Source: an uncultured Collinsella sp. (GTDB lineage: Bacteria; Actinomycetota; Coriobacteriia; Coriobacteriales; Coriobacteriaceae). From it: a stretch of 39,487 bases of DNA. The notes under the pieces are model-generated. The model saw only the letters and a program-made list of their open reading frames with translations, did not search any database and was not told the origin of the DNA. Positions 18,176-26,064 of this stretch are shown one piece after another. Each line of letters begins with the position of its first letter. The stretch's first letter is position 1. The stretch covers positions 1-39,487 of the forward strand of contig CABUUK010000015.1 of NCBI GenBank assembly GCA_902494765.1, read 5' to 3'. Position numbers and translations under genes: made by a program.

Positions 18176-19572
18176 GCAAGCTGTCTCCCGCGCGCAAGCT
18201 TGCACTCGATGTGCTGATGGAGGCCGATCGCCGCGGCATGTATGCGCGCGACGTGCTGTCCTCTCGCGCATCGGCCAAGGCTGTTGACCAGCGCGATTCC
18301 GCTTTTGCAGCTCGCTTGGCGCTTGGTGTGGCCGCCACGCAGGGTATTTTGGACGAACTGCTCGATCAGTTTCTCGATAAGCCTAAAAAGGTTGCGCCGC
18401 GTGTTCGCATGGCGCTTCGTATCTCGGCCTTCGAGATGCTTTATCTGCATACGCCTGGTCGCGTTGCGGTGAGTCAGGGCGTTGAGCTGGTGCGCAGCGG
18501 AGCTAAGTCTGCCGCCGGTTTGGCCAATGCCGTGCTGCATAAAGTCGCGGACAACGTTGAGGACTTTGCCACGGCGTCCGATGTAGATGAGTCTGAGCGA
18601 CGCCTGGTTCGTCTGTCGCGCCTGATGGGACTGCCGCGTTGGCTGTGCGCTCGCATTATGGCATCGTTCGACACGCCAGAGGGTGCGCTTAACTTTGCCG
18701 GCAATCTGGCCCCCGCGCCACTGGCCCTGCATGAGAACGCCTTTGCGACCAAGCCCGATCCGTATATCTCGCAGCTCGTCGCGCCTGTCTTCCCGGGCTG
18801 CCATGCCCCGGTTGATGCCCAGGTTACCGTTGCTTCGGGTGTGTTTGAGCGTGCTGCCGCGGTGGCGTCTGATCTCAACGCGCAGCTTATCGCCACGGCT
18901 GCCACGCGCCCTGGTAGCTGCCTTGAGATTGGTGCCGGTCGTGGCACCAAGACCTATGTGATGATGTGTCAGGCCAAGCGTGCGGGCTATGAGCGTCAGC
19001 ATACGGCGCTCGATCTGCATGATCGCAAGTGCGATCTGAATCTCGCTCGCCTGCATAAGGCCGGTATTCAGGGCGTTCGTACGGTTTCGGGTGATGCTTG
19101 CGAGCTCGATGAGGTTCTCACATCGTTTGATGCCATGCGCGGTGAGCGGGTCAAGTTCGATACCGTGTTTATCGATGCGCCGTGCTCGGGCACCGGAACC
19201 ATGCGTCGTCATCCCGAGATCCCGTGGCGTCTGACCGAGAGCGACGTTACGACTGATCTGCCCAAGCTGCAGCTGACGATGCTCAAAGAGGCTGCCGCGC
19301 GCGTGGCTGCCGGCGGCGAGCTGATCTATGCGACGTGCTCGGTCTTCGACGAGGAGAACACACAGGTGGTGGACGCGTTCCTTGCTTCTCCCGAGGGTGC
19401 CGGCTTTAGCGTGGCGCCGCTTTCCGAGGCGCAGATTCTGCAACTTACCGAGTTCGATCAGGCCAAGAAGCTCGTCTCCGTACGTCAGAACGATCGAGGC
19501 CTCTTCCAAAGCGTACCGGTAAACGCCGACTCCTACGACGGCCACTTCTGTGCCAGACTGGTCCACAAGTAA
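18172..19572 (+). CDS. rsmB: 16S rRNA (cytosine-967-C5)-methyltransferase
   Basis: SAM-dependent methyltransferase acting on free 16S rRNA. The start ATG 18172 overlaps the fmt stop, giving 466 residues. The N-terminal NusB-like RNA-binding domain covers about residues 5-140 (KLALDVLMEAD, RDSAFAARLALGVA, RVRMALRISAFEMLY, AKSAAGLANAVLHKV). The Rossmann methyltransferase domain has CLEIGAGRGTKTYVMM (SAM binding), TVFIDAPCSGTGTMRRHPE (one of the Cys, near residue 337) and ELIYATCSVFDEENTQVV (catalytic Cys). The PxxxG motif is GAGRG rather than the usual GPGGK, a moderate departure. The gene partners fmt in a fmt-rsmB (sun) arrangement common in bacteria. Confidence 0.93.
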   Translation: MSKLSPARKLALDVLMEADRRGMYARDVLSSRASAKAVDQRDSAFAARLALGVAATQGILDELLDQFLDKPKKVAPRVRMALRISAFEMLYLHTPGRVAVSQGVELVRSGAKSAAGLANAVLHKVADNVEDFATASDVDESERRLVRLSRLMGLPRWLCARIMASFDTPEGALNFAGNLAPAPLALHENAFATKPDPYISQLVAPVFPGCHAPVDAQVTVASGVFERAAAVASDLNAQLIATAATRPGSCLEIGAGRGTKTYVMMCQAKRAGYERQHTALDLHDRKCDLNLARLHKAGIQGVRTVSGDACELDEVLTSFDAMRGERVKFDTVFIDAPCSGTGTMRRHPEIPWRLTESDVTTDLPKLQLTMLKEAAARVAAGGELIYATCSVFDEENTQVVDAFLASPEGAGFSVAPLSEAQILQLTEFDQAKKLVSVRQNDRGLFQSVPVNADSYDGHFCARLVHK

Positions 19573-19581
19573 TACGGGCCC

Positions 19582-19667
19582 AAGGGTAGCAAATTTGGGA
19601 CGGGGCTTTTTTAACTACCCTGCAGGCCGGGTAGTTAAAAAAGCCCCGTCCCAAATTTGCTACCCTT
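19582..19667. repeat. Long inverted repeat, 39-bp perfect arms, 8-base loop
   Basis: Arms 19582-19620 and 19629-19667 are perfect inverted copies over 39 bases; each includes GCAAATTTGGGACGGGGC then TTTTTT (or complement). The loop is TGCAGGCC. It sits between convergent rsmB and the FmdB gene, so it could also act as a bidirectional terminator, but an arm of this length with an internal T-run is far beyond a standard terminator. The TTTGGGAC core recalls the TTGGGGAC of the 12181 element. Confidence 0.85.
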
Positions 19668-19680
19668 AGCGCAAAGAATT

Positions 19681-19715
19681 AGCCCCGCGATCGATGCTGA
19701 TCGCGGGGCTGTTTG
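19681..19715. terminator. Terminator after FmdB-type gene (possibly bidirectional)
   Basis: AGCCCCGCGATC (19681-19692) pairs with GATCGCGGGGCT (19699-19710), six-base loop. T-rich bases follow on both strands (GTTTGG on plus, AATTCTTT on minus). It is 9 bases after the FmdB stop on the minus strand. Confidence 0.75.
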
Positions 19716-19719
19716 GTTC

Positions 19720-19956
19720 CTAGTGGTTATGCGGGCAGTTGGCGCAGCAGCCGCTTGTGGCGCTGGTGCTGGAGCCGCCGCTTCGCTGGTCGGTGTTGTA
19801 GAAACCGCTGCCCTCAAATTTAATGCCGCTGGCTGAGAACGTCTTGGCCGCCGGGGCACCGCAGCTGGGGCACACGACCTCGGGAGTCTCGGACATGGGA
19901 TGCTCAACCTCAAATACGTTGCCGCAGCTCGAGCACTTGTAATCGTAGCGCGCCAT
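19720..19956 (-). CDS. FmdB-family zinc-ribbon regulatory protein
   Basis: Small putative regulatory protein of 78 residues. N-terminus MARYDYKCSSCGNVFEVEHP and CPSCGAPAAKTFSASGIKF give two CxxC pairs of an FmdB/CxxC_CxxC_SSSS zinc ribbon. The C-terminal Gly/Ser stretch (QRSGGSSTSAT) ends in an extra metal-binding-like SGCCANCPHNH with Cys and His. AAGGAAG lies 4-5 bases upstream of the ATG. The molecular role of this family is poorly defined. Its upstream hairpin at 19979 separates it from the GH13-GH77 gene. Confidence 0.85.
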   Translation of the reverse strand: MARYDYKCSSCGNVFEVEHPMSETPEVVCPSCGAPAAKTFSASGIKFEGSGFYNTDQRSGGSSTSATSGCCANCPHNH

Positions 19957-19978
19957 AATACTTCCTTTTCAGCACAAA

Positions 19979-20000
19979 GCGGGCAGATTACTCTGCCCGC
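19979..20000 (-). terminator. Hairpin after GH13-GH77 gene
   Basis: GCGGGCAG (19979-19986) pairs with CTGCCCGC (19993-20000); on the minus strand it is followed by TTTGTGC. It lies about 45 bases after the GH13-GH77 stop and within the leader of the FmdB gene, so it may end the glycogen operon. T-run is short. Confidence 0.5.
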
Positions 20001-20044
20001 AAAAATTCAAACGTTTGTAACTGTACCCTATATCGGGGGTTTTA

Positions 20045-23000
20045 TCACGCTTCGCCCCAGAATCTATGGTTGTTGCGCAGGAGCTGTGCGGTTTTGTTCT
20101 CGGCGGCTGCAATGTCCGCCTCGTCAGCCTGCCAGGTCCAGTTGCCCGTGGCCACGCCCGGAACATTCATGCGCGCGTCGTCGCCAAGCCCCAGGACATC
20201 CTGCAGCGGCATCATCACCAGGGGAGCGTCGCTTGCCAGCGCGTCGCTCATCAACTTTGCCGCCACCTCAACACCGCTCGGTTCATCGCCGCCCGCAAAG
20301 GAACGCGTGCACCAACCGGCCAGCGTCGACGTATCGTGCGTCGAGGTGTACAGAATCTTGCCGGGCGTGGGGTGCACACCGCAACGAACGTCGTAGTCGC
20401 TAAACTCCAGCACGTCCATGCCGGGGAAACCGCAGGTCGAAGCCATGGCGCGAACACCGGGCGTCAGGTAGCCCAGGTCCTCGGCGATAAAGTTGAGCGG
20501 CCCCAGCTCGTCATAGGCGGTCTGGAACAGGTCCTTGCCCGGGCCCGCCAGCCAGCGGCCCTCGGCGCAAGCCTTGCCCGCGGGGATACTAAAGTAGCTG
20601 TGGAAGCCCAGGAAGTGATCCAGGCGCACGCGGTCGTAGAGCGAGAACGCACGACGCAGGCGATCCATCCACCAGCTATAGCCGTTCTGCTTCATGTGGT
20701 CCCAGCGGAACGTCGGGTTGCCCCACACCTGGCCCTCGGGTGCAAAGTTGTCGGGCGGCGCACCGGAAAGCTCAATCGCCTTGCCGGTATCGGACAGCCA
20801 GAAGTTCTCGGGCTCGCTCCACGCATCCGCCGAATCGTCGGACACGTACATAGGAATATCGCCGATAACCTCGATGCCCTTCTTGTGCGCATAGTTCATG
20901 AGCTCGCACCAAGCCAGGTCAAAGCGGTACTGCATGTACGCCTGAAGCTCGGCCTCGTTGTGGAAGCGCTTGTCGTCGATCAGATGCTCGTTGTAGCGCG
21001 CGACATCTGCCGGCCAATCATGGCGCGACTCGCCCTCAAAGTACTTCTTAACGGCCATGTAGACGCAGTATTTCTCGAGCCAATCGGCATTGCGATGTTT
21101 AAAGGCGGTGTACAGCGGATCGGCATCCTCGCCTCCGCGGGCCTTCCAGGTCTCAAAGTCGGCTGCCAGCTCCTCGTGGCTCTCGGGAAGGAGGTCGATA
21201 TTGCCTGCAAAGGCCGAAGGACCGGCGTAAGGGGAGCGGAAGAAGTCCGTGGGGTTGACGGGGAGAACCTGCCAGTAGCGCATGCCCATGGCGTCCAGAT
21301 GGTCGATAAAGCGACGCGTGGGCGCGCCGATCGTACCGGGCTTGCCGTCGTCGGTCGGCACTGATGTGATATGGCATACAACACCCGCACCGTGATCGAG
21401 CGGCTCCTGCAGGCGCTGCTCGGCGTGGTGATAGATGATCGACGACCCCAGCGGGTACAGGTCTAGCGTGACCGTACCGTTGTGGATCTCGCACTCGTGA
21501 CCGCTAATCACATCGCTCGCACATTCGCCGAGCGCCGGAATGGTCACGCGATGAGAATTGCGCAGGCTGCGGTTGATGATGACGGTCGCGGACTCGCCAT
21601 CCTTGCCCATGCGGTTGTATGCTAGCACCTCATCATTGAGCGCGAAGGCCTTGATTTCATCGTCGATCATAAATGGCAGCGCGCGGCGCACGGCCGAGGC
21701 ATTCTTGACGATCGCGAACGTATCGAAGTCGTGCAGGTCTTCCTTGGTTGGCATGGTGCGGCGATTGCCCGGATCGGTGAGTCCCTCCAAGCCGTACTCG
21801 TCACCGTAATAGAGTGAGGGAACGCCCGGGAACGTCATCTGCATGAGCGTCGCGAGCCAAAAACGGCTCTTGGCCAGGCCCATCGCGTTCTCGTCTAGGC
21901 GCCACTTGCTGCGTTCGCTCTCGGGCAGCTGCGACTCGTCGGGGCCGCCGCCGAGCACCGAGATAATGCGCGGACGATCATGGCTCGAAAGCAGATTTAG
22001 TGCGCAAGACAGGGCCTCACGCGGATAGTTCTCTCGCAGGGTCTCGATGTCCTCGGCCGCCTGATAGGCGTTCTTGTAGCCCATCAAAAAGCCGATGACC
22101 ATGTCGCGGAAGGGGTAATCCATGGCCGAGTCGAGCTCGGAGCCTTGCAGATAGCGACGCAGATGGCCGTAGCTGATCTTGTTGGAGGCATCTTCCCAGA
22201 CTTCGCCGAGCAGCAGCGCGTCGGGCTTCTCGGCGAGCACGGCCTTTTTGATCTCGGCCAGGAAGTCATCGGAAAGCTCGTCGGCCACATCCAAGCGCCA
22301 ACCGTGAGCGCCGGCGCGCAGCCATTTACGAATGACGCCGTCCTTGCCCAGGAGCCGCTCGCGTACCAGTTCCGAGCTCTCATTGATGGCGGGCATATTG
22401 CCCACGCCCCACCAACAGTCGTACGAGCCGTCCTCGTGGAAATAAAACGCATCGCGCCACGGCGAATCCTCGCTCTGCCACGCGCCCACGCCGGGGTAGT
22501 TGCCGTAGCGGTTGAAGTAGATCGAATCGTCGCCCGTGTGGTTGAACACACCGTCCAGAATGATGGAAATGCCCAGCTTCTCGGCCGCCTCGCACAGCTC
22601 GGTAAAGTCCTGCTCGGTGCCCAGAATCGGATCGATCTTGGTGTAATCTGCGGTGTCGTAGCGGTGATTGCTCGCGGCTTCAAAAATGGGGTTGAGGTAG
22701 ATGGCTGTAAAGCCCAGCTCGGCGATGCGAGGCAGATCTTCCTGGATGCCCTTGAGCGAGCCGCCGTAGAAGTCCCAAGTCTTGATGGAGCCGTCCTCGG
22801 CGCGATCGTACACAGGCGGCTCGTTCCAGTCCTCGACCATGCGGCGCTGAATGCCCTTACGCGGTTTTTCGACCTCGGCCAGCGTGCGCTCGCGCCAGTG
22901 CTCGTCGCGGGCATAGCGATCGGGGAAGATCTGGTAGACCATACCGCGCTCGTACCAGGTGGGACGGTTCTCGCGGTGCTTATAGACGGTAATCTGGAAG

Positions 23001-23341
23001 GACGGAACCTCGGCGTAGTCATAGGTTACGCCCTCGCCGCCGGTGCGGCCCTGTGGCGCGCCCAAGCGGACCTCGGGCTGACCCTCGATATTGCATATAA
23101 AGCTGTACCAAATAAGACAGGGCTCGGTGCACTCAAGCTCGGCGGTAAAGATGCCGTCGCCCTCGTGCGTCATTGGATACCGAGACTCACCGATCTCATC
23201 GACCCAGGTGCGGAGCGTAAGCGTTGCCTGCGCGGGATCGGCATCCTCCAGAATCACGGAGAGTGAAAGGGTAGTTCCTGTGGTCACAGCGCCAAACGGA
23301 GTACGAAACTGCGGCAGACGGCTGTTGTGAATCAATCTCAT
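20045..23341 (-). CDS. GH13 maltodextrin hydrolase fused to GH77 4-alpha-glucanotransferase
   Basis: One 1098-residue protein combining two maltodextrin enzymes. Residues 1-130 look like a CBM34-type N-domain (TPFGAVTTGTTLSLSVILED). The GH13 barrel follows: MVYQIFPDRYARDEHW, DFYGGSLKGIQEDLPRI, ILDGVFNHTGDDS, nucleophile Asp in GWRLDVADEL (about 354), acid Glu in LLGEVWEDA (about 382) and Asp in LSSHDRPRI (about 452), giving a neopullulanase or maltogenic-amylase-like enzyme. From about residue 640 the GH77 (MalQ) domain runs to the end: TSVPTDDGKPGTIGAP, YWQVLPVNPTDFF, GDIPMYVSDDSADAW, nucleophile Asp in RVRLDHFLGFHSY (about 906), Glu in NFIAEDLGYLTPG and Asp in YTSTHDTSTLAGW. No stop or frameshift lies between the two halves. 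The SD is weak. Cytoplasmic, no signal peptide. Confidence 0.93.
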   Translation of the reverse strand: MRLIHNSRLPQFRTPFGAVTTGTTLSLSVILEDADPAQATLTLRTWVDEIGESRYPMTHEGDGIFTAELECTEPCLIWYSFICNIEGQPEVRLGAPQGRTGGEGVTYDYAEVPSFQITVYKHRENRPTWYERGMVYQIFPDRYARDEHWRERTLAEVEKPRKGIQRRMVEDWNEPPVYDRAEDGSIKTWDFYGGSLKGIQEDLPRIAELGFTAIYLNPIFEAASNHRYDTADYTKIDPILGTEQDFTELCEAAEKLGISIILDGVFNHTGDDSIYFNRYGNYPGVGAWQSEDSPWRDAFYFHEDGSYDCWWGVGNMPAINESSELVRERLLGKDGVIRKWLRAGAHGWRLDVADELSDDFLAEIKKAVLAEKPDALLLGEVWEDASNKISYGHLRRYLQGSELDSAMDYPFRDMVIGFLMGYKNAYQAAEDIETLRENYPREALSCALNLLSSHDRPRIISVLGGGPDESQLPESERSKWRLDENAMGLAKSRFWLATLMQMTFPGVPSLYYGDEYGLEGLTDPGNRRTMPTKEDLHDFDTFAIVKNASAVRRALPFMIDDEIKAFALNDEVLAYNRMGKDGESATVIINRSLRNSHRVTIPALGECASDVISGHECEIHNGTVTLDLYPLGSSIIYHHAEQRLQEPLDHGAGVVCHITSVPTDDGKPGTIGAPTRRFIDHLDAMGMRYWQVLPVNPTDFFRSPYAGPSAFAGNIDLLPESHEELAADFETWKARGGEDADPLYTAFKHRNADWLEKYCVYMAVKKYFEGESRHDWPADVARYNEHLIDDKRFHNEAELQAYMQYRFDLAWCELMNYAHKKGIEVIGDIPMYVSDDSADAWSEPENFWLSDTGKAIELSGAPPDNFAPEGQVWGNPTFRWDHMKQNGYSWWMDRLRRAFSLYDRVRLDHFLGFHSYFSIPAGKACAEGRWLAGPGKDLFQTAYDELGPLNFIAEDLGYLTPGVRAMASTCGFPGMDVLEFSDYDVRCGVHPTPGKILYTSTHDTSTLAGWCTRSFAGGDEPSGVEVAAKLMSDALASDAPLVMMPLQDVLGLGDDARMNVPGVATGNWTWQADEADIAAAENKTAQLLRNNHRFWGEA

Positions 23342-23440
23342 AATACGGTCCAGTTCAATAGAATCACGGCCTGCGGGCCATGGGCTTTACGCACAGATTG
23401 TAAGTATATCTGTTGTACACAGGCTGTATAAACAACATCC

Positions 23441-23482
23441 GTTTACCATCGGCGAACGGTTGTCCTAGAAAATCGTTTTACC
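23441..23482 (-). promoter_or_regulatory. GTTTTACC-type operator half-sites upstream of GH13-GH77 gene
   Basis: GTTTACC at 23441-23447 and CGTTTTACC at 23474-23482 (plus strand) match the half-sites of the operators in front of glgB at 33477-33562. A -10-like TATACT lies just downstream on the minus strand (23408-23403). Suggests control by the same repressor. Confidence 0.35.
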
Positions 23483-23547
23483 ACCAAAATTATCGCGATA
23501 TTTAAAAACGTCTAAACCGATACTATTTGTAGCCAAACAAAAGTACC

Positions 23548-23681
23548 CCGGTTTACTACGACGAATTGAATGATCTCAACCACGGTCATTTTCGTGATAT
23601 TAAAACCGCAGGTAGAGGCGTTGCCAATTTCGTAGATTACCCGCCGTGGTCGGCCGGAGCCATTTTGTCGTAGTAAACCGG
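23548..23681. repeat. Structured inverted-repeat element, 15-bp outer arms
   Basis: CCGGTTTACTACGAC (23548-23562) is inverted at 23667-23681. Inside, CCACGG (23580-23585) can pair with CCGTGG (23643-23648). The 134-base unit is AT-richer than its neighbours and could be a structured RNA or a mobile palindrome. No coding potential. Confidence 0.6.
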
Positions 23682-23707
23682 CCCTCTTTTTAATGGAGAA
23701 GTTCAAC

Positions 23708-23744
23708 GCAAAAGAGGGCGCCTGGTTGGGACGCCCTCTTTTGC
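23708..23744 (-). terminator. Terminator of glgA
   Basis: On the minus strand GCAAAAGAGGGCG pairs with CGCCCTCTTTTGC (arms 23732-23744 and 23708-23720), 13 bp, with an 11-base loop and the T-run inside the descending arm. It is 28 bases after the glgA stop and implies that the GH13-GH77 gene needs its own promoter or read-through. Confidence 0.75.
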
Positions 23745-23772
23745 TTTGAGGATTAAGTTTTAATCGTCCGGA

Positions 23773-25974
23773 TTAGTGGCGCTTGCGGGTGGCCGTTGCC
23801 TTACGGACGGAGGTCTTCTTGGTCGGAGCCTTTTCCTCGGCCGGAACAGCGGGGGAGATCGGGGCCTCCTTGGCGGGCTCGGCCTTAGCCTCTGCCTTGG
23901 GGGCAGCAGCCTTGGTCGTGGTCTTCTTGGCCGTCGTCGTAGCGCGCTTGCGCGTGGTGGTCTTGGCGGTCGGCTTTGCCTCGACAGCTGCCTTGGCCTT
24001 GGGCTCGGAGGGCGCCTCCTCGACCTTGACGGCGGGCTTTGCAGCAGCCTTCGGGGTCGTCTTCGCGGCGGCCTTCGTCGTAGCGGCCTTGGTCGTCGTC
24101 GACTTCGTAGCCGTGACCTTCTTGGCAGTCGTGGTCTTGGTCGCAGCCGTCTTCTTGGCAGCGGTCTTGGCCGGAGCCTTTGCCGCGGGCTCGGCCTTTG
24201 CCTCGGGAGCGGCCTCGGCCTCGGCGGCCTTCTTGGCAGCGGCGGTCGTACGCTTGCGCGTAGTCGATGCCTTGGCAGTAGTTCCCTTAGCGGCGCTAGT
24301 CTTGCTAGCAGCGGCCTTCGTGGTCGTGGCCTTCTTAGCCGTTGTCTTGCGAGTCGTCGTCTTCTTGGCGGCAGGCTTCGCAGCGGGCTTAACCTCAGGC
24401 TCGGGCTTGGGAGTAGCCTCGACCTTCACTTCAGGATCGGCCTTAACGGCCTCAGCTTCAACCGGCTCCTCGACAACCGCCGCAGCCTCCACACCCGCCG
24501 GCCTCTCAATCTCCGGGTGCATAAAGAAGTACAGGTCCAGATACTTGTCGGCCGAGCGCGTCCAGCTAAAGTCCTGGCTCATGGCCTGCGTGACCAGCTG
24601 GTTCCATGCCTCACGGTTATCCCAGAACAGGCGCGCTGCGCGGAAGACCGCGTCGCCCATCTCGTCGCCATTAAAGTTGCTAAACGAGAAGCCCGTACCC
24701 TCGCCGGTAAACTCGTTATACGGGATCACGGTGTCCTTCAAGCCACCGGTCTCGCGCACGATGGGCAGGGTGCCGTAGCGCATGGCGATGATCTGCGACA
24801 GACCGCAGGGCTCAAACTTCGAAGGCATCAGGAACATGTCGGCGGCGGCGTACATACGCTGCGACAGTGCCGGATCGAATTCGATGCGCGCGGCCATGGT
24901 GCCAGGGTACTTGTCCTGGAAGTAGCGCAGGCCGTCCTCGTAGTCGCGGTCGCCTGTGCCCAGCACGGCCACCTGAACGCCGCCGGACAGGATGCGGTCG
25001 AGCGCGTACATGACCAGGTCCATGCCCTTCTGGCGCGTCAGGCGAGTAACCATCACCATAAGCGGGCGGTCGTCGCGAACCTCGAGGCCTAGCTCTTCCT
25101 GCAGCTTGGCCTTGCACACGGCCTTGCCGGAACGATCGTCAATCGTGTAGTTGGCGGCAATGCGCTTGTCGGTTGCCGGGTCAAAGCCCGCTACGTCAAT
25201 GCCATTCAAAATGCCCTGCAGCGCGTAGGAACGCTCGCGCAGCACGCCGTCCAGGCCCTCGCCAAACTCGGGTGTCTGGATCTCGCCCGCATAGGTGGGG
25301 CTCACCGTTGTGATGGCGTCGGCATAGTGCAGCGCGCCCAGCATGTAGTTGATGCTGCAGGCGTCGCAGCGCAGCTGCGAGGCGGCCGCCGGAATATGCG
25401 CCACACCCAGGATGTCCTCCATCACGGTGTCGCTAAACTGGCCCTGGAACGCCACGTTGTGGATCGAGAACACGGTCTTGACGCGGTCGTACAGCGGCAG
25501 GCCCTGGTAGAACTCGCGTAAGAACACTGGTGCCAGTGCCGTTTGCCAGTCGTTGCAATGCAGGATGTCGCACTCAAAGCCGGCCGGCAGGTGCTGCAGG
25601 CTCTCGGTAATGGCCTTGGAGAAGAACGCAAAACGCTCGCCGTCGTCAAAGAAGCCGTACGGATAGTCGCGCGCAAAGTAGCGCTCGTTGTCGATGAACA
25701 TATAGGTGACGCCGTCGTGCTCGAGCTTCTCGAGTCCACAGTACTCATTGCGCCAGCCCAGGCTCACGTAAAAGTCGGAGAAGTGCTCCATCTGCGCCTT
25801 GTACTCGTCCTTGATGGTGGCGTACTTGGGCACCATCACGATAACCTCGGCGCCGGCGCGCACGAGCGCCGCAGGCAGCGAGCCCGCCACGTCGCCGAGG
25901 CCACCGGTCTTAACAAACGGTGCGCACTCGGCCGAGGCAAACACGATCTGCATCTTTTTGCTGGTTTCTGCCAT
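23773..25974 (-). CDS. glgA: Glycogen synthase with long Ala/Lys/Thr-rich C-terminal tail
   Basis: ADP-glucose-dependent alpha-1,4-glucan synthase (GT5). Start 25974 (MAETSKKMQIVFASAECAPF, 733 residues) is chosen because GGGAG lies 5-6 bases before it; an ATG four codons earlier includes that SD. Catalytic core about residues 1-490: ADP-glucose loop FVKTGGLGDVAGSLP, HCNDWQTALAP, VFSIHNVAFQG, VTRLTRQKGMDLV, PSKFEPCGLSQIIAMRYG near 383, and TGFSFSNFNGDEM. Family members normally end here at about 480-500 residues. The remaining about 240 residues are low complexity: first Glu/Pro/Val-rich, then repeats such as AAKKTTTRKTTAKKATTTKA and KTAAKKTAATKTTTAKK, ending SVRKATATRKRH. This resembles histone-H1-like or PAKKA tails. 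No frameshift: the stop is followed by a terminator. Confidence 0.95.
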   Translation of the reverse strand: MAETSKKMQIVFASAECAPFVKTGGLGDVAGSLPAALVRAGAEVIVMVPKYATIKDEYKAQMEHFSDFYVSLGWRNEYCGLEKLEHDGVTYMFIDNERYFARDYPYGFFDDGERFAFFSKAITESLQHLPAGFECDILHCNDWQTALAPVFLREFYQGLPLYDRVKTVFSIHNVAFQGQFSDTVMEDILGVAHIPAAASQLRCDACSINYMLGALHYADAITTVSPTYAGEIQTPEFGEGLDGVLRERSYALQGILNGIDVAGFDPATDKRIAANYTIDDRSGKAVCKAKLQEELGLEVRDDRPLMVMVTRLTRQKGMDLVMYALDRILSGGVQVAVLGTGDRDYEDGLRYFQDKYPGTMAARIEFDPALSQRMYAAADMFLMPSKFEPCGLSQIIAMRYGTLPIVRETGGLKDTVIPYNEFTGEGTGFSFSNFNGDEMGDAVFRAARLFWDNREAWNQLVTQAMSQDFSWTRSADKYLDLYFFMHPEIERPAGVEAAAVVEEPVEAEAVKADPEVKVEATPKPEPEVKPAAKPAAKKTTTRKTTAKKATTTKAAASKTSAAKGTTAKASTTRKRTTAAAKKAAEAEAAPEAKAEPAAKAPAKTAAKKTAATKTTTAKKVTATKSTTTKAATTKAAAKTTPKAAAKPAVKVEEAPSEPKAKAAVEAKPTAKTTTRKRATTTAKKTTTKAAAPKAEAKAEPAKEAPISPAVPAEEKAPTKKTSVRKATATRKRH

Positions 25975-25997
25975 ATTGTCTCCCATGTTGTAATTCG

Positions 25998-26033
25998 AGA
26001 ATAGCCGCCTGGCGCTAACCGGGCGGCTATTCT
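25998..26033 (-). terminator. Hairpin between glgD and glgA
   Basis: AGAATAGCCGCC (25998-26009) pairs perfectly with GGCGGCTATTCT (26022-26033), 12 bp. It lies 32 bases after glgD and 24 before the glgA start. Following bases on the minus strand (CGAATTACAAC) are not a T-run, so it may be an attenuator or mRNA-stabilising hairpin rather than a full terminator. Confidence 0.45.
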
Positions 26034-26064
26034 ACATGTTACGAGCGATGTTGCGGTGTCAACG

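Larger units (their letters stand above)
23342..23707. other. Intergenic region between glgA and GH13-GH77 gene
   Basis: No gene is supported here (a 64-residue minus frame at 23512-23706 has no SD and overlaps the palindrome). The stretch is AT-rich compared with its surroundings. It contains the operator half-sites at 23441-23482 and the structured repeat at 23548-23681. Confidence 0.6.

Noticed and set aside
18046..19566. 506-residue open frame antisense to rsmB
   Set aside because: Mirror frame of a confident gene; composition typical of antisense frames in GC-rich DNA.
19582..19667. Reading the 39-bp palindrome simply as the rsmB terminator
   Set aside because: Arms are too long and the T-run is inside the stem; kept as a repeat with possible terminator action.
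23512..23706. 64-residue minus-strand frame between glgA and the GH13-GH77 gene
   Set aside because: No SD, overlaps the inverted-repeat element and the glgA terminator region.
23776..25092. 438-residue Gly/Leu-rich frame opposite the glgA tail
   Set aside because: Product of the repeated AAG/ACC/GCC codons of the tail read in reverse; no SD or family resemblance.
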